From: Rhizobium sp. BK196
GTDB lineage: Bacteria > Pseudomonadota > Alphaproteobacteria > Rhizobiales > Rhizobiaceae
NCBI RefSeq assembly: GCF_014193255.1
Contig: NZ_JACHZB010000002.1
Coordinates: 558,001-622,000 of the forward strand
Length of the DNA: 64,000 nucleotides
Direction of reading: 5' to 3'
Under the pieces are notes generated by a model, which saw nothing but the letters and a program-made list of their open reading frames with translations, had not been told where the DNA came from and did no database searches. The translations under genes were made by a program, and so were the position numbers. This document shows positions 36,983 through 45,213 of this stretch, piece after piece (within the stretch, counting starts at the first letter, position 1; each line of letters opens with the position of its first letter).

Positions 36983-37852
36983 ATGGACGAGAAACAATGG
37001 CTGGCCGAGGAGTTCGAGGCGAACCGTGGGCATCTGCGGGCCGTCGCCTTCCGCATGCTTGGCTCCCGTGCGGAGGCGGAAGATGCGGTGCAGGAGGCGT
37101 GGCTGCGCCTGACAAGGTCGGACAGAGGCAGTGTCGATAATCTCGGCGGCTGGCTGACGACGGTCGTCGCGCGGATATGCCTCGACATGCTGCGATCACG
37201 CAAGACACGCCGCGAAGAGCCGCTCGACCTGCCGGCACATGGTGCGATTGTCGATATCGCCAGCAATCCGGAGCGGGAGGCAGCCTTCGCCGATTCCGTC
37301 GGCATCGCCCTGCTCGTCGTCCTGCAAACGCTTTCGCCGGCAGAACGCGTCGCCTTCGTGCTGCACGACATGTTCGATCTACCCTTCGAAGAGATCGCCG
37401 CAGTGATCGGGCGAAGTGCCGCCGCCGCCCGGCAGCTCGCCAGCCGTGCCCGACGCAGGGTGCAGGGGCAGCCGGAAACGCCAGATGTCGATTTCGCGCG
37501 CAAGCGCAGCATAGCTGAGGCCTTCCTCATCGCGTCCCGCAACGGCGATCTGGAAGGGTTGATCGCAGTCCTTGCACCGGATGCCGTCTTTCTGCCGGAT
37601 GCGGCCGCGACCCGTCTCGGCAATGTTATTCCGCTTCGTGGCGCCAATGCCGTCGCCGAAAGCTTCAAAGGACGGGCAACGTCGGCTAAAGTCGCGCTTG
37701 TCGACGGCGAAATAGGTCTCGTTGTCTTCATGGGGGGGCAGCTGCGCGTGGTGCTGGCGCTGAGTTTTAACGGGGATAGGATTTCGACCGTCGATGCGAT
37801 CGCCGATCCGGATCATCTCAGCGATATTGACTATTCGATCTTGGAAGGCTGA
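36983..37852 (+). CDS. ECF41-like RNA polymerase sigma factor with SnoaL-like C-terminal domain
   Basis: A 289-residue ECF sigma factor. Region 2 lies at about 8-75 (RAVAFRMLGSRAEAEDAVQEAWLRL), region 4 at about 108-158 (LSPAERVAFVLHDMFDLPFEEIAAVIGRSAAAARQLASRARRRV). A SnoaL-like domain of about 110 residues follows and ends STVDAIADPDHLSDI. The extra domain controls activity in ECF41 factors in place of a separate anti-sigma factor. By eye the DGGGK motif usual in that domain is replaced by DAAATR, and the WLPEP linker motif is not seen, so it is a divergent member. A consensus ECF41 promoter lies just upstream. AGGA precedes the ATG. Confidence 0.85.
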   Translation: MDEKQWLAEEFEANRGHLRAVAFRMLGSRAEAEDAVQEAWLRLTRSDRGSVDNLGGWLTTVVARICLDMLRSRKTRREEPLDLPAHGAIVDIASNPEREAAFADSVGIALLVVLQTLSPAERVAFVLHDMFDLPFEEIAAVIGRSAAAARQLASRARRRVQGQPETPDVDFARKRSIAEAFLIASRNGDLEGLIAVLAPDAVFLPDAAATRLGNVIPLRGANAVAESFKGRATSAKVALVDGEIGLVVFMGGQLRVVLALSFNGDRISTVDAIADPDHLSDIDYSILEG

Positions 37853-37978
37853 CGGATCGCAACCAGTGAGTTTTTCAGACAGGCGGCCTCCGATCGGTCG
37901 CCTGGCCTCGGAGTTGGACCACGCGAAAATACCGATCGTGAGCGCTTGTTCTCATCCCCGTATCAAGGACCGCGCGGC

Positions 37979-38809
37979 TTAGTGGCCGCGCCAGCCCATT
38001 AATTTTTCAATGCGTTCGGCCGAGCTTCGAACCTGCGCCGTGTAATGACTTTCGTCCGAAAAGGCCTTTTGTTCCGGCAGGACGATGGAGATAGTGGCGA
38101 CGCACTTGCCTTCACGATCGCAGATCGGCGAGGCGATGCAGGCGACCGCATAATCGGATTCACCCGCCTGGATCGATAGGCGCGATTCGAAGGCCCTGCC
38201 TGCCGATTCAGACAACGTGATCGGGTCGATCTCGGCGCGTCCGGTCGGCGAGGAACGGGCGCATCGCTTGAACAGCTCGAGGCGTTCGTCTTCCTGCAGG
38301 TGGCCGACGAGCAGGCGGCCGGAGGCCGTCCAGTTGAGCGGTACCCGGGTGCCGACACGCGAGGCAACCTGGAAATGGCTGGGGCCGTCGGCCATGGCCA
38401 GCACCAGCATGAAATCGCCGTCGCGACCGCAAACTTGAACGGTTTCACCGGCCTGACGACAAAGATCATGCATCTCATGCGTCGCTATGCTCATGAAATC
38501 GAGCGAACGCGCGTAGGCAAGGCCGTAGTGGTATAGCCGCGAGCCGAGCCAGATCGAACCGTCGGACTGGCGCGTCAGCATGTTCTTTTCGACCAGATCG
38601 TCGACGATGACATAGATGGTTGAAAGCGGCGCCTTCACAGCTTTGGCGATGGCATAGACACCCGCCGGAGATCCCGTCTCGTAAAGATGATCGATCACCT
38701 GCAGCGCCCGGTCGATACCGCTGACGCGTGCGCGGCGACTGCCCTTAGTTCCGGTCTCTTCGATCGGGCTTTCATCTTCGGAGATTGCGGGTGATGTGTT
38801 TCCGTCCAA
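37979..38809 (-). CDS. IclR-family transcriptional regulator
   Basis: A 276-residue IclR regulator. The winged helix-turn-helix lies at about 30-90 (IDRALQVIDHLYETGSPAGVYAIAKAVKAPLSTIYVIVDDLV) and the effector domain follows (VGTRVPLNWTASGRLLVGHL near 150, SDYAVACIASPI near 225). The start is a TTG with AGAGG about 9 bases upstream; no ATG lies in the conserved N-terminal part. Upstream sequence holds a probable hydantoinase B remnant, so its former target genes may have been lost. Confidence 0.85.
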   Translation of the reverse strand: MDGNTSPAISEDESPIEETGTKGSRRARVSGIDRALQVIDHLYETGSPAGVYAIAKAVKAPLSTIYVIVDDLVEKNMLTRQSDGSIWLGSRLYHYGLAYARSLDFMSIATHEMHDLCRQAGETVQVCGRDGDFMLVLAMADGPSHFQVASRVGTRVPLNWTASGRLLVGHLQEDERLELFKRCARSSPTGRAEIDPITLSESAGRAFESRLSIQAGESDYAVACIASPICDREGKCVATISIVLPEQKAFSDESHYTAQVRSSAERIEKLMGWRGH

Positions 38810-39357
38810 CTCAACGTACCTCTGATGCTATACGAGCCTGTTACATTACTATGGCATAGCTACTTGCAAAGCAAATCGCAAAAAGTGGGGAGATAGAAAT
38901 CTTCAGCGCCGACGGAAATGCTGGTTAGCAGTACAGCGTTGAAAGAGATCTGGAGAAGTTGGTGTGGAGTACGGAATTCGGCGCATACACTTGCCATCCC
39001 GGAACAACGAGCCTCAGCCCGAGTTTTTGTCCCATCAGCAGATATCGGCTGATCGCATGCGGGCTATGTCTCCGGCCAGGCATTGCGGTCAGCAATGGCA
39101 AGCCTTCGGGCTTGCCGAGGCCACCGCCGGCGGGCGTCGTCATGATGACGGCATCGCCGGCGGCGAGCGTTCTATCGCCTTAGAAACATAGTCGGAATTG
39201 CCTGGGATGTTAAAAAGAGCTCGCATCTCTGCAATGCCGAGGCGGGAAGCAAGCAACAAATACGTCGCAAGGGCTGCCGCCTGTTGACAGCGGCAGCCCG
39301 TCTGGGAACAGGGCTTATCCCCAGTGCCGATCGGGCCTTTCAGGGCCAGCGGTCAGA
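38810..39357. other. Gene-poor stretch between the IclR and 71-residue genes
   Basis: About 550 bases with no intact gene. The first 130 bases are AT-richer and may hold the iclR promoter. Around 39102-39181 the minus strand reads like a hydantoinase B C-terminus (listed separately). The rest has only short open frames without ribosome binding sites. Confidence 0.45.
39102..39181 (-). pseudogene. Probable hydantoinase B (HyuB) C-terminal remnant
   Basis: The minus strand encodes GDRTLAAGDAVIMTTPAGGG and then LGKPEG, directly after an in-frame stop. This matches the end of hydantoinase B/oxoprolinase proteins, where a ..L.AGD.V...TPGGGG.G.P segment is conserved. Only about 27 residues are recognisable, and no start or upstream body exists. 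It is most likely the tail of a deleted gene. Confidence 0.4.
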
Positions 39358-39573
39358 TCAGCCGAAGCAGGGCATTGCCGGCAGATTGGCGCGGCTGGCA
39401 AAGGACCCGATCATATCGCTCGCCGTGGAGGGACGCGGCTCGCGTTTACGGGCAGCCACCTCAAGGAGTTGCTTGAAGTCGTCAAGCTTTACGCCGTCGG
39501 CGCGGAGCACCATGGCGATCAGCGGGTCGCGAAGGGCTTCGGAAATAGTCAAATCTTCTCTGGTCTTTCTCAT
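39358..39573 (-). CDS. Hypothetical protein, 71 residues
   Basis: A short ORF with a strong AAGGAGG site before the ATG at 39573. The product starts MRKTREDLTISEALRDPLIAMVL and is helical and charged, with no signal peptide or membrane segment. Similar small proteins occur, from memory, in other rhizobia, without a known role. It is divergent from a TetR regulator, and two TetR-like palindromes lie between them, so it is a candidate target of that regulator. Confidence 0.65.
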   Translation of the reverse strand: MRKTREDLTISEALRDPLIAMVLRADGVKLDDFKQLLEVAARKREPRPSTASDMIGSFASRANLPAMPCFG

Positions 39574-39658
39574 GGTACGGTCCTCCTTTCGTGGGCGGTC
39601 GCCCGTGTTCCACTCCTGCTGCCAAGTGATCCCGGCATTGACTTCTGCAAAGAGTGGT

Positions 39659-39699
39659 GTTACCGGTAAGTAACAGTGCATTTGTTACCGATCGGTCAC
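39659..39699. promoter_or_regulatory. Tandem TetR-type operators
   Basis: GTTACCGGTAAGTAAC at 39659-39674 and GTTACCGATCGGTCAC at 39684-39699 share the start GTTACCG and are both inverted repeats (the second is GTnACCG-AT-CGGTnAC). Their centres are 25 bases apart. They fill the gap between the 71-residue gene and the tetR-type gene. Confidence 0.7.
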
Positions 39700-39703
39700 A
39701 TTG

Positions 39704-40327
39704 ATGTCAAGGACTTCGTCCGCAAAAAAATCAGAATCATTGAATGAAATCTCCGCAGCTGTTTCAGACGATCGAATCCCCCCGCGGGAGCGTATTGTTT
39801 CGACCGCTTCGGAGCTTTTCCGCGAGCGCGGCATTCGTGGCATCGGCGTCGATGCCATTGCGGATGCGGCCGCCACCAACAAGATGACCCTCTATCGGCA
39901 TTTCGGCTCCAAGGATGAGCTGGTCTGCGAGACGTTGCGCCGCGCCTCCGAAAAGGCCGAGAAGATCTGGCGCGATCTCGAAGCCGCCCACCCCGGCGAT
40001 GCGCGCGGCCAGCTGCTTGCCTGGGTCGAGGACCGGGCTCACTGTCTGAGCGGCGAGCCCGCAGGTTGCGATCTCGCCAATGCCGCCATCGAATTGAAGG
40101 GCGAGGGCCATCCGGCGCATGAGTTGATCGAGCGCCACAAAGCGATGCAGCGCAACCGTCTAGCAGCGCTTTGCGTTGCTGCCGGCGCGCGCGAGCCAGA
40201 ACTTCTTGCCGATACGTTGACGCTGCTGCTCGAAGGCGCGCGCGTTACCCGCCAGGCCATGGCGGACGGCGGCTGTTCCTGTCATTTTGAAAAAGCCTGC
40301 AACGTGGCGATTTCCGCTTTCTGCTGA
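39704..40327 (+). CDS. TetR-family transcriptional regulator
   Basis: A 207-residue TetR regulator with the helix-turn-helix at about 27-73 (RERIVSTASELFRERGIRGIGVDAIADAAATNKMTLYRHFGSKDELV). The C-terminal domain ends in a Cys-containing tail (GGCSCHFEKACNVAISAFC). The ATG at 39704 has no ribosome binding site and lies only 4 bases after the second palindrome, so the message may be leaderless or the true start may be a later codon such as the TTG near 39740. The four C-terminal cysteines could take part in sensing. Confidence 0.85.
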   Translation: MSRTSSAKKSESLNEISAAVSDDRIPPRERIVSTASELFRERGIRGIGVDAIADAAATNKMTLYRHFGSKDELVCETLRRASEKAEKIWRDLEAAHPGDARGQLLAWVEDRAHCLSGEPAGCDLANAAIELKGEGHPAHELIERHKAMQRNRLAALCVAAGAREPELLADTLTLLLEGARVTRQAMADGGCSCHFEKACNVAISAFC

Positions 40328-40414
40328 CCTTGCCGCGGCCCAAGTGTTCACGCTTGGGAACCTTGGGGTTGGATGGCCGTTTTCTGCTGATCCAGGAGCA
40401 ATCTGGAGGCAGAG

Positions 40415-40600
40415 ATGAATTACGCTTATCTCCGGCGCCTATATGCCAGACGGGCCGAACTTGAAGCCAAGCTCGAACTGCACGACGCACGTTATTGCTT
40501 CGGCGAAGAGGAAGTGGAAGACGGTACGCAAATCGATCTGCGACAGCGCATCGAGGAAATCTCCGAGGAGATTGCAGCGCTGGAACACTCTCCCGGCTAA
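40415..40600 (+). CDS. Small coiled-coil hypothetical protein, 61 residues
   Basis: A charged helical protein with two heptad-like stretches (RRLYARRAELEAKLELHDAR and QRIEEISEEIAALEH). GGAGGCAGAG lies just before the ATG. It ends in a four-base convergent overlap (CTAA) with the DUF1810 gene. I do not recognise a family. Confidence 0.6.
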   Translation: MNYAYLRRLYARRAELEAKLELHDARYCFGEEEVEDGTQIDLRQRIEEISEEIAALEHSPG

Positions 40601-41037
40601 TCGTTGCCGGCGATCAGGATGGAAATTGTCCGTTCGTCGAATTTCCCGTCGTAAAAATGGTTGATCGCTTTGTGAAAGGGTGAGCCGTGATCGCTGACCG
40701 CGGCAAACAGTGTCATCGACGAACGCAGTTTCAGATCATCAGGGGAACCCATGATATCGTGAGCGCTGCGGTCACTGACGGAGAGGATTGCCTCGACACA
40801 GCGCAAGAGACGGCTGCCGAGGATCGGATCGGAAAGGTAGGCTGTGGCTTCCTCTACCGAGCGAATGGCGTATTTTTCCGCCATGGAAGATGTCCCGAGT
40901 CCGGCGATCTGGGGGAAGATGAACCACATCCAGTGGGAGCGTTTGCGACCGGCCTTCAGCTCTGCAAGAGCCTGTTCATATATGCCGTTCTGCGCTTCGA
41001 TGAAGCGGTGGAGGTCGTAATCTACGTCACCGGCCAT
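40597..41037 (-). CDS. DUF1810 family protein
   Basis: A 146-residue cytosolic protein of the DUF1810 family. Hallmarks are LHRFIEAQNGIYEQALAELKAGRKRSHWMWFIFPQIAGLG near the N-terminus and the C-terminal FDERTISIL. Function is unknown. AAGGAAG precedes the ATG at 41037, and an ATG ten codons upstream has no site. The gene stands alone. Confidence 0.88.
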   Translation of the reverse strand: MAGDVDYDLHRFIEAQNGIYEQALAELKAGRKRSHWMWFIFPQIAGLGTSSMAEKYAIRSVEEATAYLSDPILGSRLLRCVEAILSVSDRSAHDIMGSPDDLKLRSSMTLFAAVSDHGSPFHKAINHFYDGKFDERTISILIAGND

Positions 41038-41108
41038 GGTTCTTCCTTTTCTATGCTTCTTATGCACGTCAGACGAAAGATTTCCATGCCCGGCGAAATG
41101 GCCGGCTC

Positions 41109-41441
41109 TTAGCAGACCTTGTCTGCATAAGGGCTCGTTTCACGGCAATGCCCGTAGCGCTGGTGGTGCGGCACCAGACTATCACCGGGAGATGTCTGCT
41201 CCTCAACAGCCGACGTCGTCATCGGATCGGTCGCTGATGTCTGTGCCGACGGTGCTGTGAAACCTACAAAGCTCAGCAGCACGAGGGCACCTACGACGAC
41301 AATCCGCTCCAGCACCGACAGCTTCTGTGCGCTGACGTGGTCGGCGTAATCGCGTTCAGCCTCGCCAGAGGTCACGTCCTCCTTCACATGCTGATGCACC
41401 GTATCCTGGTGACCGGACGTCCAAGTTTCAGATTGTGTCAT
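41109..41441 (-). CDS. Hypothetical single-span membrane protein, 110 residues
   Basis: This ORF starts MTQSETWTSG with AGGAG 7 bases before the ATG. It has a polar N-terminus of about 45 residues, one hydrophobic segment (ERIVVVGALVLLSFVGFTAP) and a polar tail with two Cys and several His. No family is recognised. The tail could be periplasmic and bind metal, but that is a guess. Confidence 0.55.
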   Translation of the reverse strand: MTQSETWTSGHQDTVHQHVKEDVTSGEAERDYADHVSAQKLSVLERIVVVGALVLLSFVGFTAPSAQTSATDPMTTSAVEEQTSPGDSLVPHHQRYGHCRETSPYADKVC

Positions 41442-41675
41442 TTCAAGTCTCCTGCAATGCACCGGGATGCGGCTTGGGAAGGCAAGCTAATGGCGTGCCT
41501 ATCCGCTTCCCGCGCGCAGCACCGCATGTGTGTCTTAACTGCGGCAAATAGAAGAGGGCTAAATCAAACTCAGTGTTCACAAAATCGTACCAATCATCAT
41601 GAAAAGCCGTGCAAGGGCTGGTCCTGCGAAATGATAGGCGGTAAATCCTGGGTGATATCCACAGGACTCTCCCTC

Positions 41676-43046
41676 ATGGCCCTGACTTTCGGCGCGATGT
41701 CTGTCGCGCAGCTTTCCTTCCTCATCCAAAGCGGCAAGGCCGATCCGGTCGATGTCGCAGAGGCCATCTTCGACGGGATCGAGCAATATGCCGACAAGGC
41801 CGTCTTCACTGTGCTGTTGCGCGAGCGCGCGGTGCGGGAGGCTCATACTTCTTCGAAGCGTATCCGCGACGGCCGCTCGCTCGGTGCGCTGGATGGCATT
41901 CCGATCGCCTGGAAAGATCTTTTCGACATCGAAGGCATAGCAACTACGGCCGGTTCGGTGGTTTTGGCGGAGGATCCGCCTGCGAAACAGGACGCGGCCA
42001 TCGTCACAACGCTCAAGAATGCCGGCATGTTGGCCGTCGGCCGTACCAATATGAGCGAATTCGCTTTCTCCGGCCTCGGCATCAATCCGCATTACGGCAC
42101 GCCGCAAAATCCTCACAGCAAGGACGAGCCGCGCATTCCCGGTGGGTCGTCCTCCGGCGCCGGCGTGGCGGTTGCCGCAGGCCTTGTACCGGTTGCAATG
42201 GGCACGGATACCGGCGGTTCGGTGCGTATTCCCGCCGCCCTGAACGGCATCGTCGGCTATAAAGCGACGCGCGGGCGCTATGCCATGGAAGGCGTCTATC
42301 CGCTGGCTGCGAGCCTCGACTCGCTCGGTCCCCTCTGCCGTTCCGTGCAGGACGCCGTCTGGATCGACGCAGCCATGCGCGGGTTGACGGCGCCGACGGT
42401 AATCCGGCAGTCGCTGAAGGGCGTAGAAATCGTCATTGTCAGGAATATCGTGTTCGACGGCTTGGGCTCGGGCATCGCCGAAGCCTTTGAAGGCGGTGTG
42501 GAGCGGCTGCGCAGCGCTGGCGCGCATATCAGCTTCATCGACATTCCAGCCTTTGAGGAAATCCTGGCGCTGATGGAAAAGCATGGTGCTCTGGTCACCG
42601 CCGAAGCCTTCGCTCTCCATCGCGAACGACTTGCAGGGCCGGAGGCAGCGCGGATGGATCATCGCGTCGTCCTGCGCACACGGCTCGGCGAAAAGACCGG
42701 CATGGCCGATTACATTGCTATTCTTGCCGAACGTACCCGCCTGATCGCCGAAGTCGACCGGCTTGTCGGCAAGCGCTTCCTCGCCTTTCCTTCGGTCGCC
42801 CACGTGGCGCCGCCGATAGCGGCACTTGAGCGTGATGACGAGCTTTTCTTCGCCACGAACGTCAAGACGTTGCGCAACACAGCGCTCGGCAATTTCCTGG
42901 ACTGGTGTGGCGTTTCAATTCCCTGCGGCAAGGGCGAGGCGGATATGCCGGTCGGTTTCCTTCTCTCGGCCCCGGCTAATAGGGACGAAGCGCTGCTTTC
43001 CGTCTCGCTGGCGGCGGAAACGGTCATTCGCGGCGACTGGATTTAG
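41676..43046 (+). CDS. Amidase signature family hydrolase
   Basis: A 456-residue amidase with the Ser-cisSer-Lys triad visible: Lys80 in IAWKDLFD, the cis-Ser in PGGSSSGAG (158-159), and the nucleophile Ser182 in GTDTGGSVRIPAAL. It hydrolyses a C-N bond in a small amide; the substrate is not known. An AGGA site precedes the ATG at 41676. A longer frame upstream lacks family sequence and was not used. It may be transcribed with the isomerase gene 70 bases downstream. Confidence 0.86.
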   Translation: MALTFGAMSVAQLSFLIQSGKADPVDVAEAIFDGIEQYADKAVFTVLLRERAVREAHTSSKRIRDGRSLGALDGIPIAWKDLFDIEGIATTAGSVVLAEDPPAKQDAAIVTTLKNAGMLAVGRTNMSEFAFSGLGINPHYGTPQNPHSKDEPRIPGGSSSGAGVAVAAGLVPVAMGTDTGGSVRIPAALNGIVGYKATRGRYAMEGVYPLAASLDSLGPLCRSVQDAVWIDAAMRGLTAPTVIRQSLKGVEIVIVRNIVFDGLGSGIAEAFEGGVERLRSAGAHISFIDIPAFEEILALMEKHGALVTAEAFALHRERLAGPEAARMDHRVVLRTRLGEKTGMADYIAILAERTRLIAEVDRLVGKRFLAFPSVAHVAPPIAALERDDELFFATNVKTLRNTALGNFLDWCGVSIPCGKGEADMPVGFLLSAPANRDEALLSVSLAAETVIRGDWI

Positions 43047-43116
43047 GCGATTGCGGGCTTGATGCGGCGCGGCATTCTTGCCAGAGTTCTCACGAGGAAA
43101 CGGGAGGAGATGAAAG

Positions 43117-43977
43117 ATGCAGGCTTTGCAGAACGGCCGGTTTGCAGTTTCTACATGGTCGCTTCACAGGATGCTGGGTGCAACTTACCCCTATAGTCCC
43201 GATCCGAAGAAAAGCGCGGCACGCCAGGAGCCCTATGGGCCGGGCACGGTGAGCCTGCTCGACGTGCCGCGCATGCTTGCCGAACGCGGATTAGGCCGAC
43301 TGGAGGTTTGCTCGTTCCACCTGCCGAACCTGGACGCCTCTTATTTCGCCGAATTTCGCGATGCGCTGGAAGCCTCCAACATCCTTTTCCAGACGCTGCT
43401 CGTTGAGGACGGCGATCCGAGCAATGCCGAGACGGCTGAGCGTGATATAGGCTGGATTGCCGATTGGATCGATATTGCAGAAAAGCTCGGCGCTGAGCGC
43501 ATCCGCGTCATTGCCGGCAAGCAGGCACCGAATGAGGAGAACCTTGCGCGTTCGGCGCACCATCTGAAGTGGCTCGCTGGGCAGGCGGAGGGAAGCGGCG
43601 TGCGTGTCGTGACCGAAAACTGGTTTGCACTTCTGCCCTCGCCGACGGAAATGAACTGGCTGTTGGATGAATTCGACGGCAAGATCGGCCTCAATGGCGA
43701 CCTCGGAAACTGGGCGGCACCGGCTAAATATGAAGGGCTGGCGAATATCATGCGCCGCGCCGAAATCTGCCATGCCAAGGCCGACTATAATGCTTTCGGA
43801 CTTGATGCTGCAGACTACCGCCTTTGCCTGGAAATGTGCGAAGAGGCCGGCTATCAGGGTCCCTATACGCTGATCTACGACTCGCCGTTCTTTGCGGATG
43901 AGTGGGATGGCATCCTGCTGCAGAAGCGCTTCATCGAGGAATTTCTTCAAGACGCCCCGATGCGCCGCACGGCCTAG
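43117..43977 (+). CDS. Sugar phosphate isomerase/epimerase-like TIM barrel protein
   Basis: A 286-residue AP-endonuclease-2-type TIM barrel protein. Features are RFAVSTWSLHRMLG at the N-terminus, LEVCSFHLPN, RVIAGKQ, VVTENWFAL (Glu ligand) and GLNGDLGNWA (Asp ligand). The fold covers xylose-isomerase-like isomerases and epimerases; no reaction can be assigned. GGGAGGAGA precedes the ATG. It lies between the amidase and an aldehyde dehydrogenase remnant. Confidence 0.82.
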   Translation: MQALQNGRFAVSTWSLHRMLGATYPYSPDPKKSAARQEPYGPGTVSLLDVPRMLAERGLGRLEVCSFHLPNLDASYFAEFRDALEASNILFQTLLVEDGDPSNAETAERDIGWIADWIDIAEKLGAERIRVIAGKQAPNEENLARSAHHLKWLAGQAEGSGVRVVTENWFALLPSPTEMNWLLDEFDGKIGLNGDLGNWAAPAKYEGLANIMRRAEICHAKADYNAFGLDAADYRLCLEMCEEAGYQGPYTLIYDSPFFADEWDGILLQKRFIEEFLQDAPMRRTA

Positions 43978-44018
43978 GCTGTTCCAGCCCGTTCTTCCAA
44001 TCCTCACCGCACGTCGCT

Positions 44019-44241
44019 TTCAAATGATCGCGGCCGATACGCGCTCTGATTTCGGTTATGTTGCCATGTCAGTACCGGCGGCGGCATCTTCCGGGTTGCC
44101 GAAGCTCTGGAATTCGGCATTGTCGGTGTCAACAAGAGACTCATCTCGACGGCGATCGCATCTGTCGGCGGCATGAAGAGGTCCGGCATCGGCCGGGACG
44201 GTTCGAAATACGCATCGAAGCGTTTCCCAAGCTTAATATAG
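44019..44241 (+). pseudogene. C-terminal remnant of a succinate-semialdehyde-type aldehyde dehydrogenase
   Basis: The frame from 44083 to the TAG at 44239 reads GIFRVAEALEFGIVGVNKRL and then ISTAIASVGGMKRSGIGRDGSKY, which matches the end of GabD-type aldehyde dehydrogenases closely. Upstream of 44083 the match (ADTRSDFGYVA) is in another frame, so a frameshift lies near 44070. Everything before about 44019 is missing, including the catalytic Cys and Glu. The gene is therefore dead, and only its tail remains between two intact genes. Confidence 0.8.
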
Positions 44242-44276
44242 GGCTATTGATGGCCTGGCGAATTGAGGAGAATGCC

Positions 44277-45071
44277 ATGAGCGCAATCGACATCGACGGC
44301 TTTGCAGCCCGGATCAGGAACCATGACAGCGCGATGATTTCCGCTTGGGTGGGCATTCCCGACCCGCTGCTGGTCAATCATCTGGCCCAGGAAGCCTTCG
44401 ATGCCGTCGTGCTCGATATGCAGCATGGCATGTGGGACCTCCCCTCGGCTGCTTCCGCCGTCGGCCATGCACGAGTTGCCGGCAAGCCGGCAATCGCACG
44501 TATTCCGGTCGGCGATTTCGCCTCTGCCTCCCGCCTCCTCGATGCTGGCGCGTCCGGCATCATTGCGCCAATGATCAATTCGGCCGAGGATGCGAAGGCT
44601 TTCGTGAGGACAACTAAATATCCGCCGGTCGGTGAGCGCAGCTGGGGGCCGTCTCTCGCGCTCAACCATACCCGCCTCTCGGCAGATGATTATCTCAAGA
44701 AGGCCAATGACCTGACAGTCGCGATTGCCATGGTCGAGACGCGTGCGGCGCTCGAAGCGATCGACGATATCCTTGGCGTCCCCGGCATCGATGGCATCTT
44801 CATCGGTCCTTCGGATCTCTCCATTGCGCTATCCAACGGCGACCAGGTCGCGCCGAACGCTGCCGAAATCGATAGCGCCATGCAGCACGCCGTTGTCCGT
44901 TGCCGTGCGCACGGAAAATTCGCCTGCGCCTTTGCCGGTGATGGCGAACGCGCCGGCGAACTTCTGAAATTTGGTTTTGCCTTGGTCATTGCCGGGGCGG
45001 AGACCGCGCAGTTGCGGTCTGGGGCTCGCCGGGCAATCAACACCGCAAGGAAGATTGCTTCCGGCGGCTGA
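44277..45071 (+). CDS. HpcH/HpaI-type class II aldolase
   Basis: A 264-residue pyruvate-dependent aldolase of the HpcH/HpaI family, which splits 2-keto-3-deoxy acids or related hydroxy-keto acids with a divalent metal. Visible are the catalytic His in VVLDMQHGMWD (near 49), the metal Glu in AIAMVETRAALEAI (near 154), the Asp in IDGIFIGPSDLSIALS (near 181) and the substrate-binding Arg in ARIPVGD. GAGGAG precedes the ATG at 44277. It follows the dead aldehyde dehydrogenase tail, so the original operon may have been a sugar-acid pathway. Confidence 0.86.
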   Translation: MSAIDIDGFAARIRNHDSAMISAWVGIPDPLLVNHLAQEAFDAVVLDMQHGMWDLPSAASAVGHARVAGKPAIARIPVGDFASASRLLDAGASGIIAPMINSAEDAKAFVRTTKYPPVGERSWGPSLALNHTRLSADDYLKKANDLTVAIAMVETRAALEAIDDILGVPGIDGIFIGPSDLSIALSNGDQVAPNAAEIDSAMQHAVVRCRAHGKFACAFAGDGERAGELLKFGFALVIAGAETAQLRSGARRAINTARKIASGG

Positions 45072-45213
45072 TCTAACTCGGCCGCCTTGGAGTTGGCGGA
45101 TGCGCCCGATGAAGAGTTCCGGCGCTTTCATCGCTCAATCGTGAACACGGTTTCCCAGCTTTCTACGCTTGACGCAATAAAGGCCCAGGCTCTCTGGCCA
45201 GATGAAGAAGGTC

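Noticed and set aside
41337-41675. N-terminal extension of the amidase by about 113 codons
   Set aside because: The added sequence is unlike amidases and overlaps the upstream region of a divergent gene; an ATG with AGGA at 41676 gives normal family length.
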